Positions 15,810 through 24,447 of a stretch of DNA of 38,248 nucleotides are shown here, piece after piece (the first letter of the stretch is position 1; every line of letters starts with the position of its first letter). The DNA comes from Bacillus sp. B1-b2 (GTDB lineage Bacteria > Bacillota > Bacilli > Bacillales > Cytobacillaceae). The position numbers were made by a program, and so were the translations under genes. Where the stretch lies: positions 1 through 38,248 of the forward strand of contig NZ_WEHU01000038.1 in the NCBI RefSeq assembly GCF_009183415.1. The letters are read 5' to 3'. The notes under the pieces are model-generated. The model worked only from the letters and a program-made list of their open reading frames with translations. It ran no database searches and had not been told where the DNA came from.

Positions 15810-18173
15810 TTACCGATCTCGATTTACAATATATTCTAACATACACTTTAAGAAGCTCGTTTTCAGTGTTAATTTTGGAAGTATTTCTAGTGCGTAAAAA
15901 TAGTGATCCCACATTTCTTTACGAGCTGCTTCAATTCCCAATACGGTTACAAATGTAGAGGTTTGATTATCTTCATCCATACCAGCTTTTTTTCCTAAAA
16001 GCTCTGAATTTCCTTCTGCATCTAATAAATCATCTTTAATCTGAAAGGCAATTCCAGCATGATGAGCAAATGTCTTCAAAAGCTCCATTTCCTCTTTAGA
16101 CTTATTTGCCAGGATTGCAGGCATAAGAAGAGCCGCTTCAAATCCTATCCCCGTTTTATATAAACAGATAGTATTTAATTCATCTAGGGATAACGTTTTT
16201 CCTTTTGAATTCAAATCTAGTAATTGTCCTTTACACATATCTGCAGTCATAGTAGAGGTATAGTTAATTAACTTCACTACTGATGCAGGGCTGAAGCCTT
16301 GCAGATTCGTTTGTTCTTCTATTGCCCTTTGTGTTAGAAACAGTCCTGTTAATTCAGCAGTAGCAACATCATATTTCTCATGTAAGGTCTTTCTTCCTCT
16401 TCTTAAGCTTGCATTATCTTGTGAAGGTAAGTCATCAAAAATAAGCGAAGCTGTATGCATATATTCAATAGTGCGTAATAATGGAACAATAGCTGTACTA
16501 TCTATTCCAAACTCATTAACTCCCATGAACCAAGTGATGATGGGACGAAGCCTTTTACCATCACCTTCTAAACTATAGTTCGCCGCTTCTAGTATAATCT
16601 CTTTTTCCGTTGTTGCTGGAAGAACAGACAACATTTTATTTATTGGAGCTCGGATTGCCGTAACATTTTCCTTAAAATCTTCTAACTCTTTACGACTTTC
16701 CTTCAAGCTAGTTATCATATGGTCTCTCAACAATTTGTCGAAGAAATCAACATCATCTGCTTTATTAACCATTTGTTGTATCAACTGATTAAACTTTGGA
16801 ATATTTGTAGTAAAAAGAGACATATAGGATTGATACTTTTTATCCCCCAACTTCTCCTTTAGTCGCTTCAAACCGTTAATAGCACGATCTAATATTACTT
16901 CTTGCGTTTTTGGATCAGAGTGATAGACCTCATGTAGTAAATAAGAAATAACTGTCCAATACATTTCAAAAGGATTAATTAAATCTTCTCTTTCTCCATA
17001 ATATTTTAAGAAATAGGTATACGGAGTAACAGCACCATCTTTTTCATCATCAAACATATCTGCTAAGTCGTCTGCTAATTGATTATAAATACCATAATAA
17101 AAAGTTCGTTTATCAAAACCTTCGTCTTCCACTGCATTAATAAGAGAACGAACAATTAACCGTGAACTAGAAGATTTTAAAATGACAGGAATATAGATGT
17201 CTTCATTTGAGTAGCTGTTGTTAGACAAATCCTTTTGACGATCTATTTCTTGTGAATGAAAAAAGATATACGCTTGCTCTAAAAATACATCCCATGAGTC
17301 GGGTTGATGCTGACTTTTCATATATTCAAAAGCTTCTTTTAATTCTTCATGAATATAGGTGATAAGTTCTCTATTTTCTCCATCCCAAATTCCTAATTCT
17401 GGTACGACACCCGTAACTAACGTTTCTCTAATTAATTCAGCATATTGTTGTTCTTCTTTTTTAGATAGAACCTTCGCATCAAATAAGTCATCAATAAAAG
17501 GGTATGTTAATCCATAATAGAATCCTAGTTTCATCGCACTCTCTAAACGATGAATTCGCTCTTCTTCAAGAAGATTCTTACCCTTCCTATCATCTAACTC
17601 ATGAAAAACCACACCAGCAAGTATTTTCCAAATTTTCCGTTGTGCATGCTCAACGCTCATAGTATCTGGAATATTCGCTGTTATCTTTTTCATTTTCTCA
17701 AATATCCAAATCATCGTTAGTTCAACGGATTCTTTTCTTGAAAATTCATAAAAGCTTGCAAAGTCAAAGGAGGTTTTGGTTTCTTTTTTCTTTAATATTT
17801 GTTCTTTAAGCTTTCCTACCACATCCTGAATTCTTCTTTCTGTGACAGGATTAGCAAGGGATTTTCCTAAATCCCTCATAAAAAGATAGGAAATACTACG
17901 ATCTAAATAATTATCTAATTTACCAGTATAATTTAACCATTCCAAATAAGAATGGTATCCGTCCATGGTCGATTTTCTTTTTTTACGTGAAAAATAGGAA
18001 AAAATGGTAGGGGTATGGATATGATTCATTTTCCATGAATGAATATCACTTGTTAATGTTTGAACATATGTTTTTTCCTTTAGGTGCTTATGAAGGGAAT
18101 GAAAATAGTGGGCAGCCTTCAACTCTGCCGATCGAAACTCTTCTTTTCTATTGTGTACTAGCATTTTATTCAT
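15810..18173 (-). CDS. Two-domain isoprenoid synthase: degenerate N-domain plus polyprenyl synthetase
   Basis: The C-terminal part (about 480-787) is a trans-prenyl diphosphate synthase: GKRLRP at 539-544 binds isopentenyl diphosphate, the first Asp motif DDLPSQD is at 580-586 followed by RRG, and the second, QIKDDLLD, at 711-718. Ala at position -5 before the first motif is small, which in this family favours C20 or longer products. The first 470 residues are extra. They hold IDDLFD (D228, D229, D232) and NQLADDLAD (D368, D369, D372), 140 residues apart, against 134 in the C-domain, and the Q-x-x-DD-x-x-D pattern is repeated. No GKRLRP-like block precedes D228. So the N-half looks like a second isoprenoid-synthase fold without the isopentenyl site. 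Ordinary synthases have about 300 residues. It is a single gene, no terpene genes adjacent. Confidence 0.85.
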   Translation of the reverse strand: MNKMLVHNRKEEFRSAELKAAHYFHSLHKHLKEKTYVQTLTSDIHSWKMNHIHTPTIFSYFSRKKRKSTMDGYHSYLEWLNYTGKLDNYLDRSISYLFMRDLGKSLANPVTERRIQDVVGKLKEQILKKKETKTSFDFASFYEFSRKESVELTMIWIFEKMKKITANIPDTMSVEHAQRKIWKILAGVVFHELDDRKGKNLLEEERIHRLESAMKLGFYYGLTYPFIDDLFDAKVLSKKEEQQYAELIRETLVTGVVPELGIWDGENRELITYIHEELKEAFEYMKSQHQPDSWDVFLEQAYIFFHSQEIDRQKDLSNNSYSNEDIYIPVILKSSSSRLIVRSLINAVEDEGFDKRTFYYGIYNQLADDLADMFDDEKDGAVTPYTYFLKYYGEREDLINPFEMYWTVISYLLHEVYHSDPKTQEVILDRAINGLKRLKEKLGDKKYQSYMSLFTTNIPKFNQLIQQMVNKADDVDFFDKLLRDHMITSLKESRKELEDFKENVTAIRAPINKMLSVLPATTEKEIILEAANYSLEGDGKRLRPIITWFMGVNEFGIDSTAIVPLLRTIEYMHTASLIFDDLPSQDNASLRRGRKTLHEKYDVATAELTGLFLTQRAIEEQTNLQGFSPASVVKLINYTSTMTADMCKGQLLDLNSKGKTLSLDELNTICLYKTGIGFEAALLMPAILANKSKEEMELLKTFAHHAGIAFQIKDDLLDAEGNSELLGKKAGMDEDNQTSTFVTVLGIEAARKEMWDHYFYALEILPKLTLKTSFLKCMLEYIVNRDR

Positions 18174-18365
18174 AAAGTAATAACCTCAGCTTTTATGTTC
18201 AGTGTATTTAATCTAATATAATCCTTAAGTACCTCTATTATAACTAGAATGTTCATTATCTACTATTAAACTTAAATTATATTTAAAAATTGTTTTACTT
18301 CTTAATTTATCATTAATTCTACATGTAGAATATTAATTTTTTGTAAATAATATTATTGGGAGAAT
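18174..18365. other. AT-rich upstream region of the isoprenoid-synthase gene
   Basis: This very AT-rich stretch must hold the promoter of the minus-strand gene starting at 18173. No gene is seen and no single promoter stands out. Confidence 0.4.
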
Positions 18366-18397
18366 AGAAAAAGACCTAAAAATAATGCTCTTAGGTC
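18366..18397 (-). terminator. Probable terminator of the MFS gene
   Basis: On the minus strand GACCTAA pairs with TTAGGTC (11-base loop), followed by TTTTTCT. It lies about 135 bases after the MFS stop, a long 3' untranslated region. The gap 18398-18531 shows nothing else. Confidence 0.65.
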
Positions 18398-18531
18398 AAA
18401 TGAGTATATCCAATTCTTTTCGTCTTAGTGCTATAACCTTTTCTAATACCATCATTTTATAATCAACCCTAGTGGTAAAAAAGTTAGGCAATCTAATACA
18501 AAAAATTCATTAAATAAATGGGAGAATCTAT

Positions 18532-19824
18532 TTAAACAGAAGTAACTCCTTGATTAGAATCTTCTATTTCTGCTTGATACTCTTTTGCTTTTTCCATAAT
18601 GGATGGTCTTGCAAGAATCAACACAGACAGAATAGTCATACAGCCTGTTACTAGTAGAATCCAATGAGCTGGTACAAAGTCATATAAAAAACCAAACAGT
18701 AAGGTACCTAATGGCATCATCGCCATTGCAAAAGTTTCTATTATCGTAAACACTCTTCCTTTATATTCATTAGCGATTTTCTTTTGTAGTAGTACCATAA
18801 TTGGTATATTAATTAAGATATTAACAGCCCCAAATAAGAACAGGACGATGAGATAGAAGGTGAAAATAGCTATATTTGGCAATGTAATGATAACTGGCAC
18901 AGCTGCGACTATCATAAGTACACCAGTAACTATAATCCCTCTTTTACTTATTGTGAATGGCTGTTTAAATTCCTTACCAAGAGTAAGATACACAGAAAGC
19001 AAAAGTGTCCCGACAGCAAAGGCTCCTTCTACAATACCAAACTGAATAGAAGACATTTGTAGCACCGTATTAAAAATAAATGGAAAACCAACATTAAAAG
19101 CTGTGAAGATAAAATTAACGATTAAGCAAAGAACAATCATAATCAGTAATAATGGCTGATTTTTCACATAGCCAATTCCTCCTTTTAAGCTACCTATGAT
19201 GGATTCCTTTTTCTCTGTTTTTTCTTGTTTCTTTTCAAAAAGTGTAAAATTCATCGTGGAATCAAGTAATACGGCAATTAGTGATGCTACAAGATAAATT
19301 GTTAAAAATACAGCCATAGAAACTAAACCAAATAATAATCCTCCAATAGCAGGACTTGCAATTTGGGCTATTGAAATGGCTATTTGATTTAAAGATGATG
19401 CTTTCTGGATGCGGGTTTTATCAATTAAACCTGTCAATGATGAGGTAAAAGCATTGCTTGCAAACATAGAGGAAATAGAAAGTATGCATGACACAGTATA
19501 AATAGCAGGTAAAGAAAGTCCTACAGTTAGGCTATAAAGTAATAGCCCACCAACGGATATTGTTGTTACCGTTTGTGCAGTAATAGCGATCATTTTACGT
19601 GGATATTTATCAATAATATATCCTGCAAATGGTGCTACTATCGTTCGTGGTAATACATTACACACAAGGTTAATCGCAAAGCTCATGGATGATCCAGTAA
19701 CCTGCAATATATACAAGCTAACAGCAAATGCATATACTTGTGCTCCTGCTGTTGCTATTAATTTACTTGTTACAAATGTCCATAAATGATAAATAGCTCT
19801 CTTTTCTAAGTACCTCTCATCCAT
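18532..19824 (-). CDS. MFS-family transporter (DHA3/macrolide-efflux-like)
   Basis: A 430-residue, 12-helix major facilitator of the type related to MefA-like exporters (MFS_3). The N-terminal helices contain ITGSSMSFAINL-like and FAGYIIDKYPRKM sequences, the latter being the loop 2-3 motif A (GxxxDKYPRK). The middle loop carries a charged KKQEKTEKKE stretch. It probably exports a hydrophobic compound by proton antiport. The ATG at 19824 is preferred; a GTG at 19833 is in frame. It is divergent from the XRE-TPR regulator, and an AGTTTAAT palindrome covers its transcription start region. Confidence 0.87.
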   Translation of the reverse strand: MDERYLEKRAIYHLWTFVTSKLIATAGAQVYAFAVSLYILQVTGSSMSFAINLVCNVLPRTIVAPFAGYIIDKYPRKMIAITAQTVTTISVGGLLLYSLTVGLSLPAIYTVSCILSISSMFASNAFTSSLTGLIDKTRIQKASSLNQIAISIAQIASPAIGGLLFGLVSMAVFLTIYLVASLIAVLLDSTMNFTLFEKKQEKTEKKESIIGSLKGGIGYVKNQPLLLIMIVLCLIVNFIFTAFNVGFPFIFNTVLQMSSIQFGIVEGAFAVGTLLLSVYLTLGKEFKQPFTISKRGIIVTGVLMIVAAVPVIITLPNIAIFTFYLIVLFLFGAVNILINIPIMVLLQKKIANEYKGRVFTIIETFAMAMMPLGTLLFGFLYDFVPAHWILLVTGCMTILSVLILARPSIMEKAKEYQAEIEDSNQGVTSV

Positions 19825-19847
19825 TGAAATCACTTCTCTTTCTCAAA

Positions 19848-19866
19848 AGTTTAATTTAATTAAACA
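19848..19866. promoter_or_regulatory. Operator 1, palindrome at the MFS promoter
   Basis: AGTTTAAT-TTA-ATTAAACA is a 19-bp inverted repeat with one mismatch. It begins one base from the -10 of the MFS promoter, covering the start site. It matches operator 2 in half-site and spacer length. Confidence 0.65.
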
Positions 19867-19867
19867 A

Positions 19868-19896
19868 ATCATATCATAATAAAACTTCCCTTTCAA
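19868..19896 (-). promoter_or_regulatory. SigA-like promoter of the MFS gene
   Basis: On the minus strand, TTGAAA (19891-19896), 17 bases, TATGAT (19868-19873). The predicted start is near 19861, inside operator 1. Confidence 0.65.
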
Positions 19897-19901
19897 TCAA
19901 A

Positions 19902-19920
19902 AGTTTAATACAATTAAACT
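19902..19920. promoter_or_regulatory. Operator 2, palindrome over the regulator's -10
   Basis: AGTTTAAT-ACA-ATTAAACT is a perfect 19-bp palindrome with a 3-base centre. It contains TACAAT (19909-19914), a likely -10 of the plus-strand regulator gene, and ends 10 bases before its ribosome site. Its start is 54 bases from that of operator 1. Confidence 0.68.
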
Positions 19921-19943
19921 AGTTAAAGAAGGAGTGTATGTAC

Positions 19944-21191
19944 GTGCTTGGTGAACGAATAAGAACATTAAGAAAAAAGAATAAAATGACACTTGAAGAA
20001 TTAGCTGGTGATCAATTAACCAAAGGTATGCTTAGTCAAATTGAGAATAATAAAGCAAAACCTTCCATGGAAAGCCTAGAATATATTGCAAAGAGATTAG
20101 GCGTAGCTATTACAGAACTATTAGAGATGGTTAGTTCTGAAGAATTAAGAAAAGTACTCGATGAAGTAGAAAGAAACTATGAAGAATCTTTTATTAATTA
20201 CATGGATAATGATCATACCATTCAAACATGTACCAATATAATAGAGCTTGTTGAACCATATCTCTCTAATCTAACAGATAGCTACCAATCAGCTCGACTA
20301 TTTGAAATCTATAGCTATTGTTTATTTTGTTTAAAAAAGGAAGATTGGTTACTGTATTGGAACAAAGCAGCACTCATTTATGACTCATTAAACCTTACTG
20401 CTAACAGAGCACAAATGGGACATTTTAAATGTATGACTTATTTTATTACACGACGCTTTCAAGAGACGTTACAATGCTTTCTAGAAGAAAAAAATCACTT
20501 GAATACGGTACATATTAAAATTGATCCAATGACACAAGTAAGCTTAGATTATCATGAAGCAGCAATCTATTCTGCCCTCGGTAATACGAAAGCAACTTCT
20601 GAAGCGATGCAAAGAGCATTAACCTTTTCTAGAAAAGAAAAAATATACTATAAAACAGATAAAATCTATCAGCTTGCTGCAATAGAAGCATTACTTGGAA
20701 AAGAAAGTGATCGTTTTAACTATTATCTAAAAAAATTAAAACAATACGGCGAATTTATGGAAGATGAACTATTTATAGAACTTTGTGACGTTCTCTATGT
20801 AGAATATTTACTTCATATAGAAGGAAATATTCAGGAAGCAATGATAATTATTGATCGATATTGCTTGCCTGTTCCAGGTATTCCAGAAAAAATCGCTGGA
20901 GATAACTGGAATATGCTTCAAAAAGGGAAAGCTTTATTTTATGGCAGAAAATATGAACAAGCTCTTGATATTTTACAAACTATTTTTATTCCAGCATATA
21001 TGAATCATCCTGTGGATTTAGCTATTTATTATTTAAAGGATACATTTCTTGCACTTTGTCACAAAGAATGCGGAAATAGAGAAAAAGCATTAACATACGC
21101 TAAAATGGCCTATGACCATTTTTCACTACTACCACCTTCCATATTTAAAAAACTAACTGTAGATACATATGTAAGCTTACTAGCAGATTAG
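19944..21191 (+). CDS. XRE-family regulator with TPR-like domain
   Basis: The N-terminal 60 residues are an XRE HTH (GERIRTLRKKNKMTLEEL, then GMLSQIENNKAKPS). The remaining about 350 residues are all-helical and TPR-like, as in the Rgg/PlcR/NprR group that binds short signalling peptides, though no peptide gene was found beside it. GGAG lies 9 bases from the GTG at 19944 but only 3 from the ATG at 19938, so I chose the GTG; both are in frame. It probably represses itself and the MFS exporter through the two palindromes (inference). Confidence 0.85.
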   Translation: MLGERIRTLRKKNKMTLEELAGDQLTKGMLSQIENNKAKPSMESLEYIAKRLGVAITELLEMVSSEELRKVLDEVERNYEESFINYMDNDHTIQTCTNIIELVEPYLSNLTDSYQSARLFEIYSYCLFCLKKEDWLLYWNKAALIYDSLNLTANRAQMGHFKCMTYFITRRFQETLQCFLEEKNHLNTVHIKIDPMTQVSLDYHEAAIYSALGNTKATSEAMQRALTFSRKEKIYYKTDKIYQLAAIEALLGKESDRFNYYLKKLKQYGEFMEDELFIELCDVLYVEYLLHIEGNIQEAMIIIDRYCLPVPGIPEKIAGDNWNMLQKGKALFYGRKYEQALDILQTIFIPAYMNHPVDLAIYYLKDTFLALCHKECGNREKALTYAKMAYDHFSLLPPSIFKKLTVDTYVSLLAD

Positions 21192-21219
21192 GGAATGACT
21201 TATACGTCAATCCTTAATC
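21188..21219. terminator. Hairpin between convergent genes, overlapping both stops
   Basis: ATTAGGGAATGAC pairs with GTCAATCCTTAAT around a 6-base loop, with one A-A mismatch and one G-T pair. It covers the stop codons of the regulator (plus) and of the phosphodiesterase (minus). There is no T-tract on the plus side, so termination strength is uncertain. Confidence 0.45.
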
Positions 21220-22057
21220 ATATACCTAGAATATCTTTCGTATAATGAATATAATCTGTAAAATAGCCATCCACGCCATATCGCCTAACTCTTTCTTGCT
21301 CTTTTTTTTGTGTTTTCTTATCAACAAAGAAAACATGAACCTCTTTTCCTTGCTGATGGATTTTATCCACTATTTTTCTTGTTACATCTGTTGATTCTAT
21401 CCCAATGATTGGATAATCAACTGCCCTTGCTTTTCTTAAGGAAAAAGAACCTCTCTTAAAAAGCAAAGCAAGTTCGACATTGGGAGATAATTCCTTTATT
21501 TTCTCAAGGCTAGATTCAGAAAAAGATTGTATCGTGATTAAGTCCTTATCTATAAGCTTATACTCTTCCAGTAAAGCAATAAGCTTCTCTTCCATCGCAA
21601 GCTTTCCTTCTACTAATCTTGTTTCCAAATAATATTTTTGAGTATCCTGAAAGGTTTCAAGTATTTCCTGTAAAGTAGGAATATCCTCTGTTTGTATTTG
21701 CCCTCTCCTTTTTTCAATAGTAGAGAATGACTTCAATTCCTTTAACGTGTAATCAGAAACTTCCCCTTTACCAGTAGTTGTACGATCTATTGTGGCATCA
21801 TGCATGGCAACTAAATGACCATCCTTAGTCATTCGTAAATCAATTTCTAATGATTCCACACCCGTTTCTGCCGCAATCTCATATGCAGGGATTGTACTTT
21901 CATTAAACCATTCGTTTGCTCCCCTGTGGGCAATAATTCTAGGTTCTTCTTCCATTGAAGTATTCATGGAAGCAATAGGTATACTTTGTTTACAAGAAGA
22001 TAAAAGAAAGACAGCTATACAACTCAAAAGTTGCATAGCTCTATAACCATTACTCAA
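21218..22057 (-). CDS. Glycerophosphodiester phosphodiesterase, lipoprotein
   Basis: Hydrolyses glycerophosphodiesters to glycerol-3-phosphate and an alcohol. The GDPD motifs are present: H44-R45-G, E53 in NEST, E71 and D73 in LEIDLRM, and H86 in MHDATIDRTT. The N-terminus has a hydrophobic stretch ending in a lipobox (LLSSC, C22), so it should sit on the outer membrane face. The start is TTG overlapping the end of the preceding phosphodiesterase gene by 8 bases; an ATG 21 bases later would also keep the lipobox. It ends the ugp-like operon. Confidence 0.87.
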   Translation of the reverse strand: MSNGYRAMQLLSCIAVFLLSSCKQSIPIASMNTSMEEEPRIIAHRGANEWFNESTIPAYEIAAETGVESLEIDLRMTKDGHLVAMHDATIDRTTTGKGEVSDYTLKELKSFSTIEKRRGQIQTEDIPTLQEILETFQDTQKYYLETRLVEGKLAMEEKLIALLEEYKLIDKDLITIQSFSESSLEKIKELSPNVELALLFKRGSFSLRKARAVDYPIIGIESTDVTRKIVDKIHQQGKEVHVFFVDKKTQKKEQERVRRYGVDGYFTDYIHYTKDILGI

Positions 22058-22811
22058 CTAAAGCGGCCCTTTCTTGTTTAAGAGCAATCGCCACTTCTGG
22101 ATAATCTGTAATGATCGCTTCTACTTGAAAATCTAATAATTGTTTTAATTCTTCTTGGTTGTTTACCGTCCATGCTCTTACCTTATGTTGTAGATTCTTA
22201 AAATCGTCCGGGTGCTCAATTACTAGATCTTTATATAAGTGTAGAGATTCTAACTTTAAGCTATCCATATATTCCCCAGGATGAGAAATGGCATCATGCA
22301 GTAGCCAAGCAATCGATGAAGATGAATCTAGCTGCTTCATACGTAATAATGTTGGTAAGTGAAATGAAGAATAAACTACTTTGCGGTCGCATCCATATTC
22401 TTTCACTAACGCCAGTGTCTTTTCTTCTATCCCCTCATAAGGAAATAGATAGGTTTTTAATTCAATATTTAACTCCACCTTATATGGAACTAATATTTCT
22501 AGCACTTCTTTTAATGTAGGAACAGATTCATTAATCCAGTTTTCCTTAAAATGAGGAAATGCCGTAAATTTACTACCAGCACTATATTTTTTTATTTCCT
22601 CTAATGTGAGATCTTTTATATACCCATTCCCATCTGTTGTACGATTTAAAGTTTCATCATGAATGACAACCACTTCACCATCTTTAGTCAAATGTACATC
22701 TAACTCTATTCCATCGACTCCCTGCTGAATTGCCTGCTTAAAGCTTAATAAAGTATTCTCAGGATAATTCCCTTTTGCTCCTCTGTGGCCATATATTTTA
22801 GTTTGATACAT
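22050..22811 (-). CDS. Glycerophosphodiester phosphodiesterase, cytosolic (UgpQ-like)
   Basis: A 253-residue GDPD with full motifs: H9-R10-G, PENT at 17-20, E36 and D38 in GIELDVH, and H51 in IHDETLNRTTDG. No signal peptide, so it acts inside the cell, where it would hydrolyse glycerophosphodiesters brought in by the neighbouring ABC importer, as UgpQ does in enterobacteria. It overlaps the lipoprotein GDPD by 8 bases. A 259-base gap separates it from the binding-protein gene; it may be a partly separate transcript. Confidence 0.9.
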   Translation of the reverse strand: MYQTKIYGHRGAKGNYPENTLLSFKQAIQQGVDGIELDVHLTKDGEVVVIHDETLNRTTDGNGYIKDLTLEEIKKYSAGSKFTAFPHFKENWINESVPTLKEVLEILVPYKVELNIELKTYLFPYEGIEEKTLALVKEYGCDRKVVYSSFHLPTLLRMKQLDSSSSIAWLLHDAISHPGEYMDSLKLESLHLYKDLVIEHPDDFKNLQHKVRAWTVNNQEELKQLLDFQVEAIITDYPEVAIALKQERAALVE

Positions 22812-22886
22812 CTTTATTCCCCCTTCTAGTTATCCTCTTGTAACATTTACATAAACAAATAAAGGAAAAATTAGTTTTACACTTAG

Positions 22887-22920
22887 TTTAAGCTGTTAGA
22901 AACAAAAACAGCTTGGTTTA
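22887..22920 (-). terminator. Hairpin between ugpB-like and phosphodiesterase genes
   Basis: AAGCTGTT and AACAGCTT form an 8-bp stem with a 9-base loop, extended by TTTAA/TTAAA with a bulge. On the minus strand no T-tract follows, so it may be an attenuator or RNA-processing site rather than a full terminator. The rest of 22812-23070 shows no gene. Confidence 0.4.
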
Positions 22921-23070
22921 AAGAGGCAATTATTTCGCTATAAGGGAATTAACGGATAATCCCCTCCCAACGAAATCATACACCTCTAAAAACCAAGATT
23001 ACTCTAAATGTAATGGAACCACCTTATACATATCATTCTGGTGAACTACCCAATACAAAAACTATTAAGT

Positions 23071-24411
23071 TTACTTTCTAGCTTTATTAGCAGTTTGAAT
23101 TGCTTCATTCATTTGCTTCACCATTTCTTCGTATGTTTCATCAACATCTCCACCATTGTAAACTGTTTCTAATGCTGTTTCACTAATACGACGTGCTTCT
23201 GGAATCATATCCATTAACGCACCTTGCGTAGCATAAGACGATTTCGTAGATTGTAATTGTTCTACTGTTACTTGTAATTGAGGCATTTTTTGGTATGCAT
23301 CTTTTACCTCTTGCTCATCATATGCACTTGGATTAATAGCAAAGTATCCTGTTCCTACATGCCACTTTGCTTGTACTTCTGGTGTTTGTAAGTATTTCAT
23401 AAATTCCCAAGCTGCTTTTTGTTCTGCTTCCTCTTTATCCTTCATCATCCAAAGACTCGCCCCACCAATGACAACTCCTTCTCTTTCCGTAGATTCAGGA
23501 TGTGGAATAAAAGCAACTCCCACTTCAAATGGTGCGTTATCAATAACATCTCTTGCGCTTGCAGAAGATTGCATAAACATTGCTACATCACCAGCTAAGA
23601 AACCTGCTACCATATTATCTCCATTTGTACCATAATTAGCGAATGTATTATCATCTGTCATTTGCTTAACCCAATTGAAAATAGATTTTCCTTCTTTATC
23701 ATTAAAGCCCACTTCTGTTGGAGTTTCTGTTCTACCATTATCATTATTCATTAATAATGCACCTTGGTTTGCTAATAATTGCTCATATAACCAACCGTAT
23801 GCTTGAAGAGCAAATCCTTTCATTTCAGGGTTTGAAGCAACAATTTTCTTCCCAGCTTCTTCTACATCTTCAAATGTTGATGGAGCCACTTCTGGATCTA
23901 AGCCAGCTGCTTTAAATGCATCTTTATTATAGTACATAACAGGAGTAGACGAGTTAAAAGGCATGGAATAGAATGTATCATCGATTTTATAGTAATTTGT
24001 AATATTCTCTTCTAACCCACTCATATCATAGCTATCTTCATCTACAAAAGTTTGAATTGGTTCAATAAATCCACCATTAATCATTGATTTTGTTCCAATT
24101 TCAAATACTTGCATCATGGTTGGAGCACTATCAGTACCTGCCACTGTATTAAACTTCGTTAATGCTTCATCATATGTACCTTGATATTCTGCGTTAATTT
24201 TCACTTCATCTTGCGAACTATTATACTCTTCCACTATTCCATTCAATGCTTCCTGTGCAGCTCCTCCCATTGCATGCCAAAAAGTTACTGTTTGAGGTCC
24301 TGTACTTTCTTCTGTTTCACTACCACTAGATTCTGAGTTATTACTACAACCTACAATAAACAAGACTAGTGCTACCATCATCAAACTAAATATATGCTTC
24401 GTTTTTCTCAT
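23071..24411 (-). CDS. ugpB: ABC transporter substrate-binding lipoprotein, UgpB-like
   Basis: The extracellular binding protein of the importer. A lipoprotein signal is clear: basic start, hydrophobic segment, then FIVGC with Cys at about 22, followed by a Ser/Glu-rich linker. The mature part is a family-1 binding protein; VTFWHAMGG and YQGTYDEALTKF are very close to UgpB sequences, which bind glycerol-3-phosphate and its diesters. The two phosphodiesterases downstream support this ligand. It follows the permease gene by 36 bases. At 446 residues the length is normal. Confidence 0.87.
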   Translation of the reverse strand: MRKTKHIFSLMMVALVLFIVGCSNNSESSGSETEESTGPQTVTFWHAMGGAAQEALNGIVEEYNSSQDEVKINAEYQGTYDEALTKFNTVAGTDSAPTMMQVFEIGTKSMINGGFIEPIQTFVDEDSYDMSGLEENITNYYKIDDTFYSMPFNSSTPVMYYNKDAFKAAGLDPEVAPSTFEDVEEAGKKIVASNPEMKGFALQAYGWLYEQLLANQGALLMNNDNGRTETPTEVGFNDKEGKSIFNWVKQMTDDNTFANYGTNGDNMVAGFLAGDVAMFMQSSASARDVIDNAPFEVGVAFIPHPESTEREGVVIGGASLWMMKDKEEAEQKAAWEFMKYLQTPEVQAKWHVGTGYFAINPSAYDEQEVKDAYQKMPQLQVTVEQLQSTKSSYATQGALMDMIPEARRISETALETVYNGGDVDETYEEMVKQMNEAIQTANKARK

Positions 24412-24447
24412 TTCCTACACTCCCCTTCATTTATAAAAAAAGTAATT

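Noticed and set aside
19938-21217. Peptide-pheromone gene next to the XRE-TPR regulator
   Set aside because: Only 26 bases follow the regulator before the next gene, and no small frame with signal sequence was seen in the flanks.
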